From: Jejudonia soesokkakensis
Lineage (GTDB): Bacteria > Bacteroidota > Bacteroidia > Flavobacteriales > Flavobacteriaceae
Assembly (NCBI RefSeq): GCF_042664795.1
Contig: NZ_JBHTBN010000009.1
Span: 1-8,901 of the forward strand
DNA length: 8,901 bases
Direction of reading: 5' to 3'
Shown: one piece after another, positions 1-7,654 of the stretch
How the letters are laid out: each line of letters starts with the position of its first letter
Numbering within the stretch: the first letter of the stretch is position 1
Notes under the pieces: generated by a model
Database searches by the model: none
What the model saw: the letters and a program-made list of their open reading frames with translations, nothing else
What the model was told of the DNA's origin: nothing
Position numbers and translations under genes: made by a program

Positions 1-2
1 GT

Positions 3-137
3 AAGATCGTAAGAGATTATACCATTTTAGCAGGAGAGAATGATATCGACTTTAGAGGCATGGCCAATGGAGTATATGTGGTTCAGTTTGTAAGTGAGAA
101 CAGAACTTCAACTCATAGAGTCATACTCGATCAATAA
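3..137 (+). CDS. C-terminal end of a T9SS-sorted secreted protein (partial)
   Basis: Reading frame 3 is open from the left edge to a TAA at 135-137 and gives 44 residues ending in VILDQ. The pattern is that of the type A C-terminal sorting domain of the Bacteroidota type IX secretion system: a short strand, a DFRGMANGVYVVQF segment carrying the conserved G-x-Y, a polar turn (SENRTSTH), then a last hydrophobic strand. This domain directs a folded periplasmic protein through the outer membrane and is usually removed on export. The passenger domain lies outside the window, so the protein's activity cannot be told. A strong terminator follows 28 bases after the stop, so this is the last gene of its transcript. 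Confidence 0.8.
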   Translation, partial: KIVRDYTILAGENDIDFRGMANGVYVVQFVSENRTSTHRVILDQ

Positions 138-165
138 GAGGTTTTCTTACTTCTAATTTATATAG

Positions 166-196
166 CTCCCTTTTCAGAAATGAAAAGGGAGTTTTT
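166..196 (+). terminator. Intrinsic terminator after the T9SS-sorted gene
   Basis: A perfect 10-bp stem (CTCCCTTTTC at 166-175, GAAAAGGGAG at 182-191) with the 6-base loop AGAAAT is followed directly by five T residues (192-196). It is oriented to end plus-strand transcription. On the minus strand the hairpin sits just after the stop codon of the PagL-like gene (198) but is followed by CTATATAAATTA rather than a T-run, so it would end that transcript less well. Confidence 0.9.
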
Positions 197-197
197 A

Positions 198-1460
198 TTA
201 TTTAGAAATTCCAAAAGATCGTACATAACCGATACTCAGTTCGGTAAAATCTGCTTGTCCTAAGTTCCCGTTGATGTGCGCACCAATAAAGAAATTATGC
301 TTTGGAGATGTGTCTGTTCCAATAAAGTAATAATTTAAACCCAGTCGGGAAGAGATGTATTTCTTCAGCTTGTATTTTGTATTAAATTCTCCTAAAACAA
401 TCGGACTTTCCTCTGGGATATCCCTTGGCACAATCATCCAGCCTTCGTTTAATCGCCAGTCGATTGCATAGGCCGGTTTATAGATGTTGAAACCTAACTG
501 AACATCTATTCCTACGTGATTCAGTAACAATTCTGCTTGTCCAAAGATGCCTAAAGTACTGGCACTATGCCACGGATTAGTTTTAAACTCATCAAATTCT
601 CTTCCGTCCTGAACTAAAGATTCATTATTTGTAATGTAATCGTAGTAATGTTCGTACACTCTGTAATACAATCCGCCACCAACTTTTAATGTTTTGTTGT
701 AAACTTTTCCGCCGGAAATAGCTACGGAAAATACTTCTTTTCTATTGTTAAATGCCGTGGCAAAAGCCTGTTGGCCAATCCCAGATCTAAAAGCTAAAAA
801 ATAGTGTTCTTTTTTACTGAAAGGATTTCCCAAGAGAAGATTACTCGTTCCCTCTTTTTTATAATCAAACTGTACCGAAGCACTTACTAGGAAGGAATTG
901 AATCCCTGATTGGGTAAACGGGTATGACCGTTGGATTGATGTCTGTAACCAGCACCTAACCGATATGTCATACGGTTTTGCTTCAATAATTCGTAATAGA
1001 AAAATAACTTAAAAGACCAGGTTAGGTCGGTAGTAACTCCACGATTATTGGGATTGGTTTCTGCATCAAATTTTTCGGTAAAATATGCAGCTCCCATCCC
1101 TGCATGAAGTTTCAGGTTTTGTATTGTTTTCTTGAGGAAATTAACTTCTATAAAAGGCTCTAACGAAATAGCCTGACCTACAAATTCTGTATTTCCAAAG
1201 TCTGAAACCCCAATTGAAATACCCGTTTTAGGGTAGTTTAAACGGTGCGCCCACTCCTGTGAATTGAATCGATGGTCCTTTCCGAAGCTTATAAACAAAC
1301 CTTTCTGTGCTTTAATGGTAGGAAAGCTATCATTAGGCTCTGCAGTTTTTCCGTAGAGAAATTCGGGGATAATAAAGTTTGAATAGTAAGACTTATCCTC
1401 AGCCTCTTGGGCAGTCACAACACGTATAAAACATAAAAAAAGAATGGTAATTTTTTTCAT
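198..1460 (-). CDS. PagL-like acyloxyacyl hydrolase / lipid A deacylase family outer-membrane protein
   Basis: A 420-residue exported beta-barrel protein. I place the start at ATG 1458-1460 because it begins a clean signal peptide (MKKITILFLCFIRVVTA, cleavage before QEAED); the in-frame TTG four codons upstream would only add MRSQ. Residues about 50-200 resemble the PagL/acyloxyacyl hydrolase family, which removes the 3-O-acyl chain of lipid A in the outer membrane. The family signature is GYRHQSNGHTRLPNQGFNSF at 171-190, with catalytic-type His174 and Ser176 and Asn177 in the oxyanion position. The residue 14 after the His, where P. aeruginosa PagL has its catalytic Glu, is Asn188. Residues about 200-420 are further alternating hydrophobic/aromatic strands, making the protein more than twice the length of classic PagL (about 150 residues mature); long versions are common in Bacteroidota. 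No obvious operon partner: it converges with the T9SS gene and diverges from the symporter. Family call good; enzymatic activity not shown. Confidence 0.75.
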   Translation of the reverse strand: MKKITILFLCFIRVVTAQEAEDKSYYSNFIIPEFLYGKTAEPNDSFPTIKAQKGLFISFGKDHRFNSQEWAHRLNYPKTGISIGVSDFGNTEFVGQAISLEPFIEVNFLKKTIQNLKLHAGMGAAYFTEKFDAETNPNNRGVTTDLTWSFKLFFYYELLKQNRMTYRLGAGYRHQSNGHTRLPNQGFNSFLVSASVQFDYKKEGTSNLLLGNPFSKKEHYFLAFRSGIGQQAFATAFNNRKEVFSVAISGGKVYNKTLKVGGGLYYRVYEHYYDYITNNESLVQDGREFDEFKTNPWHSASTLGIFGQAELLLNHVGIDVQLGFNIYKPAYAIDWRLNEGWMIVPRDIPEESPIVLGEFNTKYKLKKYISSRLGLNYYFIGTDTSPKHNFFIGAHINGNLGQADFTELSIGYVRSFGISK

Positions 1461-1538
1461 CTGGCTACGCAAGTAACCATTTTTTACTAAATTTTAAAAA
1501 TATAAAAGCTACATTCGTTTTCACTTAAAAGATTTTTT

Positions 1539-2924
1539 TTGGAACTACTTATTCAACTTATTGCCCAAATGTCATCTCTTGCGTGGGGGCTTCCGTTATT
1601 GATTTTGTTGATTGGCGGCGGATTATACCTCCTATTCAGAATACGGTTTTTACCTTTTAGATATCTGGGACACGCAATCGCAGTGCTAAGAGGCCGTTAT
1701 GATGATGAGCATGACGAAGGTCAAATCACCCATTTTCAAGCATTGACCACAGCCTTGTCGGCCACGGTTGGAATGGGAAACATCTCTGGAGTGGCTGTTG
1801 CTATTTTTATTGGAGGTCCGGGGGCGGTTTTCTGGATGTGGGTAAGTGCTGTCATTGGGATGTCAACTAAGTTTTTTACTGCATCACTCTCGGTGATGTA
1901 TCGGGGAAAAGATAGTGCTGGAGAAATCCAGGGAGGTCCCATGTATTTTATAACAGAAGGTTTGGGTAAAAAATGGAAACCTTTGGCGATTCTTTTTAGT
2001 GTAGCCGGATTGGTAGGCGCATTACCAGTTTTTAATGTAAATCAGTTAACTCAAGCCATAAATGACATTGTTTTAAAACCGAATGATCTGTATTACGGAT
2101 TTACAACAGATCTGGGCATTGGTTTCATATTACTTGTAATCACCTCAATTGTGATTCTTGGTGGCATTTCACGTATTAGTAAAACAGCCTCAAAGCTGGT
2201 TCCAGCTATGGTGGTGCTTTATTTTATATTGGTTTTAGGAATTTTAGTGGTCAATATTGAAGTAGTACCTAAATATCTTGGAATGATCTTTACAGATGCT
2301 TTTTCAGCTTCCTTTTTTCAGGGAGATGCCTTTTTAGGCGGAGCGATAGGCGGATTGATTTTACTGGGAATTAAACGAGGAGCATTCTCAAACGAAGCAG
2401 GGATAGGTACAGCGCCTATGGCACACGGAGCAGCAAAAACGAATGAACCAATTCGTGAAGGATTAGTAGCGATGTTAGGACCTGCCATTGATACATTGAT
2501 TGTTTGTACCTTAACAGCACTGGCAATTCTGGTAACAGGCGTATGGCAGTCAAGTGATGCAAACGGAGTAAGTTTAACAGCGACAGCTTTTGAAAATGGT
2601 TTGCCTCTTTTTGGAAAGTACGCATTGTTATTGTGTATCGTAGTGTTTAGTATTTCTTCACTTTTTTCTTATTCCTATTATGGAACAAAATGTATGTCAT
2701 TTCTATTTGGAGCACACAATAAAAAATACTACAATATCATCTATATCATAAGTATTCTGGTAGGCGCGACGACTTCATTAAGCATGATGATCAACTTAAT
2801 TGATACGTTTTTTGCGTTGATGGCCATCCCGACGATGGTAGCAACGATTATTATGGCGCCCAGAGTTGTAAAAGAAGCTAAAAGATATTTTTCAAAGCTG
2901 AAAAAACCCTCTACAAATCATTAA
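1539..2924 (+). CDS. AGCS family alanine/glycine:cation (sodium) symporter
   Basis: A 461-residue inner-membrane transporter of the AGCS family (Na_Ala_symp), which takes up alanine, glycine or related amino acids with sodium or protons. Family hallmarks are clear: VGMGNISGVAVAIFIGGPGA (77-96), the QGGPMYFI segment (131-138) and the long signature at 280-304 with core FSNEAGIGTAPMAHG. About eleven hydrophobic segments cover the chain, ending in a basic cytoplasmic tail (VVKEAKRYFSKLKKPSTNH). The start is TTG at 1539: there is no in-frame ATG between the upstream stop (TAA at 1503-1505) and ATG 1569, and starting at 1569 would remove the hydrophilic/amphipathic lead that family members have before the first membrane segment. 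The 3' end overlaps the converging SGNH gene by 14 bases. The exact amino acid transported cannot be read from sequence. Confidence 0.92.
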   Translation: MELLIQLIAQMSSLAWGLPLLILLIGGGLYLLFRIRFLPFRYLGHAIAVLRGRYDDEHDEGQITHFQALTTALSATVGMGNISGVAVAIFIGGPGAVFWMWVSAVIGMSTKFFTASLSVMYRGKDSAGEIQGGPMYFITEGLGKKWKPLAILFSVAGLVGALPVFNVNQLTQAINDIVLKPNDLYYGFTTDLGIGFILLVITSIVILGGISRISKTASKLVPAMVVLYFILVLGILVVNIEVVPKYLGMIFTDAFSASFFQGDAFLGGAIGGLILLGIKRGAFSNEAGIGTAPMAHGAAKTNEPIREGLVAMLGPAIDTLIVCTLTALAILVTGVWQSSDANGVSLTATAFENGLPLFGKYALLLCIVVFSISSLFSYSYYGTKCMSFLFGAHNKKYYNIIYIISILVGATTSLSMMINLIDTFFALMAIPTMVATIIMAPRVVKEAKRYFSKLKKPSTNH

Positions 2925-3843
2925 GTACCTGCTGAAGGGCTGCCGTAAACTTTGTTGCTCCATCCGGATTTAAATGACTCTGATTCCAATAATCCCGAAC
3001 ATTGTAGTTGATTGTGTCTGCTTCTTTTTCTAAAAACTGAATGTCTGAAAATCTCGATTGGATCTCTCTAAAAATACTATCACGACGTTTCAGGATTGCT
3101 TCGTTTCGTTTAGGTAGATATGTTTTATAGGTTGGAGTCGTGCAGATGATGAAATTAAGATTCTTCTCTTTACAATACTCTAAAAGCTCATAAAATAAAG
3201 AGGTATTAGTGCTGAAAACCTTCAGATTTGGCACTGTATTTATTCTAAAATTACTTACAGCAATACTATCTTCGTTGTAGTTGAGTGTTTTAAACCTTCC
3301 GAAGTAATTATTAGTATTAAACCCGAAAGCTGTAAAAGCTGCCGGCGTATCTTTTGTAAGATAATAATTATAGAGCCTTTCAGAAAGTAAAGGTGCATTT
3401 GCTCTGTAAACTAATCGGTCTTTAAAATAAGTCGGTCTTTCAAATGTATTAATATCATAGTACTTTAAGAAATACGAATGTTTCCACCAGTTCTTTCCGT
3501 TATGCGGATATTCAAAATGGCTGTATGAAGCCTCTATAACAACTGTTTTAAGATTTGGAAGCCGCTCAATCATTCCTTTTAAAAGTTTAAAGTCGGTATC
3601 GTGGTGCTGATTTCCAGAGGCCAAATTAATTGCGGGGCCTTTTAACAATCCTACATTTACGGCACTTCGCATGTGAGAGGAACCAAGTACAAGAGTTTCA
3701 ATTTCCTTAGAAGATTCTTTAAGGTATTGCTCATTTCTTTTATACGAAGTATCCATGCTACGTGTCGCATATTCCATTGCCAAATATCCCAATACGACTG
3801 GAATAAAAAAGAGAAACAGGTATGAGATAAATTTCTTTTGCAT
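2911..3843 (-). CDS. Membrane-anchored SGNH-hydrolase-like protein, partner of the MBOAT acyltransferase
   Basis: A 310-residue protein with an N-terminal membrane anchor (residues about 5-24) and a periplasmic domain. LVLGSSHMR (51-59) matches SGNH block I, with Ser56 as the likely nucleophile. NQSHLNPDGA (287-296) matches the C-terminal block V with catalytic-type His290; the Asp normally three residues before that His is Asn287. I chose ATG 3841-3843 because it gives this anchor and begins 2 bases after the TAA of the MBOAT gene. The longer in-frame ORF (to 3978) runs inside the MBOAT coding sequence and has no family-like features. Such MBOAT plus SGNH pairs (compare AlgI/AlgJ-AlgX, PatA/PatB, DltB/DltD) move acyl groups across the membrane and onto a polymer. 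By that analogy this protein would complete transfer or act as an esterase on the outside; the substrate is unknown. Confidence 0.72.
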   Translation of the reverse strand: MQKKFISYLFLFFIPVVLGYLAMEYATRSMDTSYKRNEQYLKESSKEIETLVLGSSHMRSAVNVGLLKGPAINLASGNQHHDTDFKLLKGMIERLPNLKTVVIEASYSHFEYPHNGKNWWKHSYFLKYYDINTFERPTYFKDRLVYRANAPLLSERLYNYYLTKDTPAAFTAFGFNTNNYFGRFKTLNYNEDSIAVSNFRINTVPNLKVFSTNTSLFYELLEYCKEKNLNFIICTTPTYKTYLPKRNEAILKRRDSIFREIQSRFSDIQFLEKEADTINYNVRDYWNQSHLNPDGATKFTAALQQVLNDL

Positions 3844-3845
3844 TT

Positions 3846-5273
3846 TTAAAACTGAAAGTATATAAACGCATCTCCAGATTCTGAATAACGAATGAGTAAC
3901 ATAATAAGAATATAATAGACTGCCCAGCGCACCGCTCTGGGAAGTTTGATCTCTAATTTCTGAAGCGGGAAATCCCAATTTCTAGTAGCTAATTCTGCAA
4001 GGATCATGGCAACTAAAAATAATAATTTAAACCCGATGAGTGATGACACAGTGGCATCCAACTGAAACGTAAATATCCGTTTTAAAATGAGAAATGCTTG
4101 CTCACTACTTTCAGCTCTAAAAAAAATAGAAGAGATGCTGGTAATAAAAAAGAAGTATCCTAGGGAAACAAGTCGTGGCGCTTTAGCTAATCCTTTCCGA
4201 AGCGAAAAATTATGACCAAATTTGATGCGTTCTGCGATTAAAATAAAACCGTTAAATATTCCAAAGCAAATAAACGTCCAATTGGCACCATGCCAGAAAC
4301 CTACGAGCAGCATGGTAAGTAATAACGCAGCACCGCGCACAAGCGAGTTTACCTTATTGGATGACTTTACCAAAGGAATATAGACATAATCGGTAAACCA
4401 ATTGGTTAAGGTAATGTGCCAGCGTTGCCAAAATTCGGTAATATTTTTAGCGAGATAGGGGAGATTAAAATTTTTACTGAGTTTAAATCCGAACAGCTTC
4501 GCGGTACCAATTGCAATATCGGTATAGCCCGAAAAATCACAATATACCTGAAGACTAAACAGAACCGCTGCAAAGAGCAACATGCCAGCTCCGTATTGCT
4601 CCGGATTGTTAAAAACCATCGTCACTGCAATCCCTAATTTGTCTGCGACTAGCACTTTTTTAAACAATCCCCAGAGAATTTGTCGCAATCCTTCGGTTGA
4701 TGTATTTAGATTAAAAGAGCGTTCTCTTTCAAACTGCGGAAGAAGTTTTTTGGCCCGCTCAATAGGTCCAGCGACCAACTGTGGAAAGAAACTTACAAAG
4801 CATAGAAAGGATAGCAGGTTTCGAGTAGGAGGGATGCGTTTTTTGTACACATCTATCGTATAGCTCATTGTTTGAAATGTATAGAAGCTAAGCCCCAACG
4901 GAATGATCACCGTCCAGATTGTAAATGAACCTTCAGTTATTGGGATGTTGAAAAGGTTTCCGAAGCTATTAATAAAGAAATTAAAGTATTTAAAAGTGAC
5001 CAGTATTCCAAGATTCCAAAGGACACTTGCGTACAACCAAAGTTTACGAATCGATTTCTTTTCAGTTTTATTAATAGAAATTCCAGCAATATAGTCTATG
5101 AGAGAACTGGCAAGGAGTAATCCTAAAAACCGCCAGTCCCAGAGGCCATAAAAGAGATAACTTGAAAATAGTAACAGTGCATTTTGACCTTTTCTTCTTT
5201 TTACACCAATTGCCCAGTAAAGCGCATAGACAATGACGAGAAAAAAACCGAAGTCAAAAGAGTTGAACAGCAC
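3846..5273 (-). CDS. MBOAT family O-acyltransferase (AlgI/PatA/DltB-like)
   Basis: A 475-residue polytopic inner-membrane protein of the membrane-bound O-acyltransferase family. It has the classic N-terminus MLFNSFDFGFFLVIVYALYW, the SFFPQLVAGPIERAKKLLPQ segment (161-180), CDFSGYTDIAIG (245-256), FWQRWHITLTNWF with His286 (281-293), LLVGFWHGANW with the conserved MBOAT His328 (322-332), and the usual GDAFIYFQF C-terminus. Members pass acyl groups, often acetyl, from cytoplasmic donors to an extracytoplasmic acceptor such as alginate, peptidoglycan or teichoic acid. The start is GTG at 5271-5273: an in-frame TAA lies only 6 bases upstream and the protein begins exactly where homologues begin (MLFNS). 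The SGNH gene starts 2 bases after its stop, so the two are very likely translationally coupled. The topoisomerase gene ends 41 bases upstream. No glycan synthesis genes are in view, so the acceptor cannot be named. Confidence 0.92.
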   Translation of the reverse strand: MLFNSFDFGFFLVIVYALYWAIGVKRRKGQNALLLFSSYLFYGLWDWRFLGLLLASSLIDYIAGISINKTEKKSIRKLWLYASVLWNLGILVTFKYFNFFINSFGNLFNIPITEGSFTIWTVIIPLGLSFYTFQTMSYTIDVYKKRIPPTRNLLSFLCFVSFFPQLVAGPIERAKKLLPQFERERSFNLNTSTEGLRQILWGLFKKVLVADKLGIAVTMVFNNPEQYGAGMLLFAAVLFSLQVYCDFSGYTDIAIGTAKLFGFKLSKNFNLPYLAKNITEFWQRWHITLTNWFTDYVYIPLVKSSNKVNSLVRGAALLLTMLLVGFWHGANWTFICFGIFNGFILIAERIKFGHNFSLRKGLAKAPRLVSLGYFFFITSISSIFFRAESSEQAFLILKRIFTFQLDATVSSLIGFKLLFLVAMILAELATRNWDFPLQKLEIKLPRAVRWAVYYILIMLLIRYSESGDAFIYFQF

Positions 5274-5314
5274 TTTTTAGAATTTGTGCTAAAGATAAAA
5301 AAGTGAAGGAGAAT

Positions 5315-6397
5315 TTACGCTAAAACTACTTTGTATTGTTTCAGCATTTGCAATAAGACAGCCTCTGTCTGAGAAAAATTCTTGGTCGTTTCTATATCTT
5401 CGTCACGGTTGAGTTTTTTGAAATAAAACTCGATACTTCCATCACTATACTTCTCTTCCAAAATAGGATGCACATAATATTTTCTGCACACCGTACGCGT
5501 ATTACCTAAACCAGCTGCGGCGGCATCAAATGATTTTAAGATGTTTTTCTGAATATCTTTTTCAGTTTTTGGCATTCCTAAATCATATAGTGTCTGAAGG
5601 GCAATTTTACTGGCTCCCCAGGTTCTAAAATCTTTAGCTGAAAAATCTTCACCACTCAACTCGTGAATGTAATCATTGACCATTCCGCTATCGATACTGT
5701 GGTGTTTTCCGTTTTCGTCATAATACTGAAACAGCTCCCATCCCGGAATTTCTTCACATTGTAATACTAATTCTTGAAGCTTTTTATCGGTAAGATCTAT
5801 CGCATGTTTTTTTCCTTTCTTGCCTACAAACTGAAACTGAATTCTGTCTTCCAGCACATCCATATGTTTGGTGCGTAGGGTGGAGAGGCCGTAGGTCTTG
5901 TTCTTTTTTGCGTAATATTCATTCCCAATCCGAATGTGAGTTTCTTCCATCAATCGCAATACCAATGCTAGGCACTTACGTTTTGTCATCTTAGGAAGTT
6001 TCAGGTCTTTTTCGATGATCGTTCTCATTTTTGGCAGCGCATCCCCAAAGGAAATCATCTTAAAGAACTTCGTCTTATTTTTGATTTCGGACCAGTTGGG
6101 ATGGTACCTGTATTGTTTCCGAAGTTTTTCGTCTCTACCAACTACTTGTAAGTGACCATTTTCTAGATGCGTAATTTTGACATCTTCCCAAGCAGGAGGG
6201 ATGACTAGACTTTTAAATCGTTTGATGGATTTACGGTCTTTAATTTTAGTACCGTTTTGCGTATAATAAAATCCACGACCGTGCTTGTGTCGCTCTATGG
6301 TTAGGTTTTTGTCTGTAACATAAATAAGATTAGCATACTTTGCTGCTGCTCGCGGATCCTTTAAAATTTTTTTAACCTGGGGTGCATTGATTACCAT
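5315..6397 (-). CDS. DNA topoisomerase IB (bacterial, poxvirus-like)
   Basis: A 360-residue type IB topoisomerase, which relaxes supercoils by nicking one strand through a 3'-phosphotyrosyl link, without ATP. The N-terminal DNA-binding domain (about 20-110) includes the family segment VIPPAWEDVKIT and the KQYRYHP motif. The catalytic domain shows Arg156 in HIRIGNE, Lys193 in FVGKKGK, Arg258 in KDFRTWGAS and the nucleophile Tyr308 in CRKYYVHP, matching vaccinia Arg130, Lys167, Arg223 and Tyr274. The residue nine before the Tyr, His265 in vaccinia, is Asn299 in LGNT, which I understand is usual in bacterial members. The start ATG (6395-6397) gives a full-length family protein. It follows the M42 gene by 64 bases and precedes MBOAT by 41 on the same strand; no terminator is visible in either gap, so cotranscription is possible but a functional link is not implied. 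Confidence 0.93.
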   Translation of the reverse strand: MVINAPQVKKILKDPRAAAKYANLIYVTDKNLTIERHKHGRGFYYTQNGTKIKDRKSIKRFKSLVIPPAWEDVKITHLENGHLQVVGRDEKLRKQYRYHPNWSEIKNKTKFFKMISFGDALPKMRTIIEKDLKLPKMTKRKCLALVLRLMEETHIRIGNEYYAKKNKTYGLSTLRTKHMDVLEDRIQFQFVGKKGKKHAIDLTDKKLQELVLQCEEIPGWELFQYYDENGKHHSIDSGMVNDYIHELSGEDFSAKDFRTWGASKIALQTLYDLGMPKTEKDIQKNILKSFDAAAAGLGNTRTVCRKYYVHPILEEKYSDGSIEFYFKKLNRDEDIETTKNFSQTEAVLLQMLKQYKVVLA

Positions 6398-6461
6398 AGG
6401 CTAAAACTACAGTATAAATGTTTTAGAAAATCTTAAGGAAATTACAAATGTTGTTTAAATT

Positions 6462-7547
6462 TTAGTCAAAATAACTAAACGTTTCTCCATCTTTAATTTT
6501 AAGCAAAGTTTCATAAATAAGCTTGATCACGTTTTCCACATCATCTCTATGTACCATCTCGACGGTGGTATGCATATAGCGAAGGGGTAGTGAAATAAGT
6601 GCACTGGCTACTCCAGCATTGCTATAAGCAAAAGCATCGGTGTCTGTTCCGGTGGCCCTTGATAACGCTGCACGCTGAAACGGAATTTTCTTTTTCTCGG
6701 CCGTTTCAGTAATAAGATCACGTAGTTTTTGTTGTACTGCGGGTGCATATGCAATAACAGGACCTTCACCAATTTCTACTTTCCCTTGTTTTTTTACATC
6801 AATCATGGGAGTGGTAGTATCGTGAGTTACATCGGTCACGATCGCTACATTTGGTTGTATACGCTCGGCAATCATTTGTGCACCACGTAAACCAATTTCT
6901 TCCTGAACAGAGTTTGTGATGTATAAACCGAAAGGTAATTTCTTTTTATTCTCTTTTAATAGACGAGCTACTTCAGCGATCATAAAGCCACCCATTCGGT
7001 TATCGATAGCGCGACATACAAATTTGTCTTTATTTAAAATATGGAAGCCGTCTGGATAGGTAATGACACAACCTACATGAACGCCAAGTTTTTCAACTTC
7101 ATCTTTATCTTTTGCTCCTATATCAATAAATATATTATCTGGTTTAGGCGCTTCTTCTTTCGATTTATTTCGTGTATGAATGGCCGGCCAGCCAAATACC
7201 CCTTTAATAATTCCTTTCTTTGTATGAATATCAACAATTTTGGACGGTGCGATTTGATGATCACTTCCTCCGTTTCGAACTACATACAACAAGCCATTGT
7301 CACTTATATAATTGACATACCACGAAATTTCGTCGGCATGCCCTTCAATAACCACTTTAAATTTTGCATCGGGATTAATTACGGCTACAGCTGTTCCGTA
7401 GGTATCTGTAATAAACTCATCAACATATGGCTTCAGGTAGTCCATCCAGATTTTTTGTCCGTCCCATTCATAACCGGTAGGAGAAGGATTGTTTAAGTAT
7501 TTTTCTAAAAATGTTAGTGATTTTTTATTCAGAATAGAAGCTGCCAT
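6462..7547 (-). CDS. M42 family metallo-aminopeptidase (glutamyl aminopeptidase/FrvX type)
   Basis: A 361-residue cytoplasmic dinuclear metal aminopeptidase of family M42, whose members form large tetrahedral dodecamers that trim N-terminal residues from peptides. All expected metal and catalytic residues are visible: His70 and Asp72 in IEGHADEIS, Asp182 in RAIDNRMGG (bridging ligand), Glu216 and Glu217 in NSVQEEIGLRGA (general base and ligand), Asp239 in VTDVTHD, and His326 in YMHTTVEMVH. The length is normal for the family. There is no signal peptide. ATG 7545-7547 is preceded by an A-rich leader without a Shine-Dalgarno site, normal for this phylum. The gene heads the four-gene minus-strand run and diverges from the DUF4294 gene, with a matching -7 box 22-29 bases upstream of the start. 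N-terminal specificity (Glu/Asp versus others) cannot be read from sequence. Confidence 0.94.
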   Translation of the reverse strand: MAASILNKKSLTFLEKYLNNPSPTGYEWDGQKIWMDYLKPYVDEFITDTYGTAVAVINPDAKFKVVIEGHADEISWYVNYISDNGLLYVVRNGGSDHQIAPSKIVDIHTKKGIIKGVFGWPAIHTRNKSKEEAPKPDNIFIDIGAKDKDEVEKLGVHVGCVITYPDGFHILNKDKFVCRAIDNRMGGFMIAEVARLLKENKKKLPFGLYITNSVQEEIGLRGAQMIAERIQPNVAIVTDVTHDTTTPMIDVKKQGKVEIGEGPVIAYAPAVQQKLRDLITETAEKKKIPFQRAALSRATGTDTDAFAYSNAGVASALISLPLRYMHTTVEMVHRDDVENVIKLIYETLLKIKDGETFSYFD

Positions 7548-7568
7548 TGTTTGTTTTTTGATTCACGT

Positions 7569-7576
7569 CAAATTTA
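7569..7576 (-). promoter_or_regulatory. Candidate -7 box for the M42 gene
   Basis: Read on the minus strand, TAAATTTG matches the Bacteroidota -7 consensus TAnnTTTG. Transcription would begin roughly 15 bases before the ATG at 7547, giving a very short leader. No good -33 TTTG is seen at the expected 19-21 base spacing, so the call rests on one box. Confidence 0.5.
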
Positions 7577-7609
7577 GCATTTTATTCAGAAGAAGCCATT
7601 GAATTTGTT

Positions 7610-7617
7610 TAATTTTG
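7610..7617 (+). promoter_or_regulatory. Candidate -7 box for the DUF4294 gene
   Basis: TAATTTTG matches TAnnTTTG and lies 37 bases before the GTG start at 7655, a plausible leader of about 30 bases. As with the divergent gene, no clear -33 element is present at the expected distance. AT-rich DNA produces such octamers by chance, so position is the main support. Confidence 0.45.
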
Positions 7618-7654
7618 GAATGATTTTAGTGATAAGAGTTTTTAAAAAATAAAA

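Noticed and set aside
1461..1472. Upstream TTG start for the PagL-like gene
   Set aside because: It adds only MRSQ in front of a complete signal peptide that starts at ATG 1460.
3844..3978. N-terminal extension of the SGNH gene into the MBOAT coding region
   Set aside because: The added 45 residues only read another frame of the MBOAT C-terminus; ATG 3843 gives a proper membrane anchor and a 2-base intergenic gap.
7041..7496. 151-codon plus-strand ORF opposite the M42 gene
   Set aside because: It lies wholly antisense to a gene with every catalytic residue intact and its translation (runs of F, I, N, Y) looks like no protein family.
2911..7547. Defence island or novel multi-gene system
   Set aside because: Topoisomerase IB, M42 peptidase and MBOAT/SGNH are each complete, ordinary family members; no nuclease, restriction, toxin-antitoxin, CRISPR or transposase genes are present.
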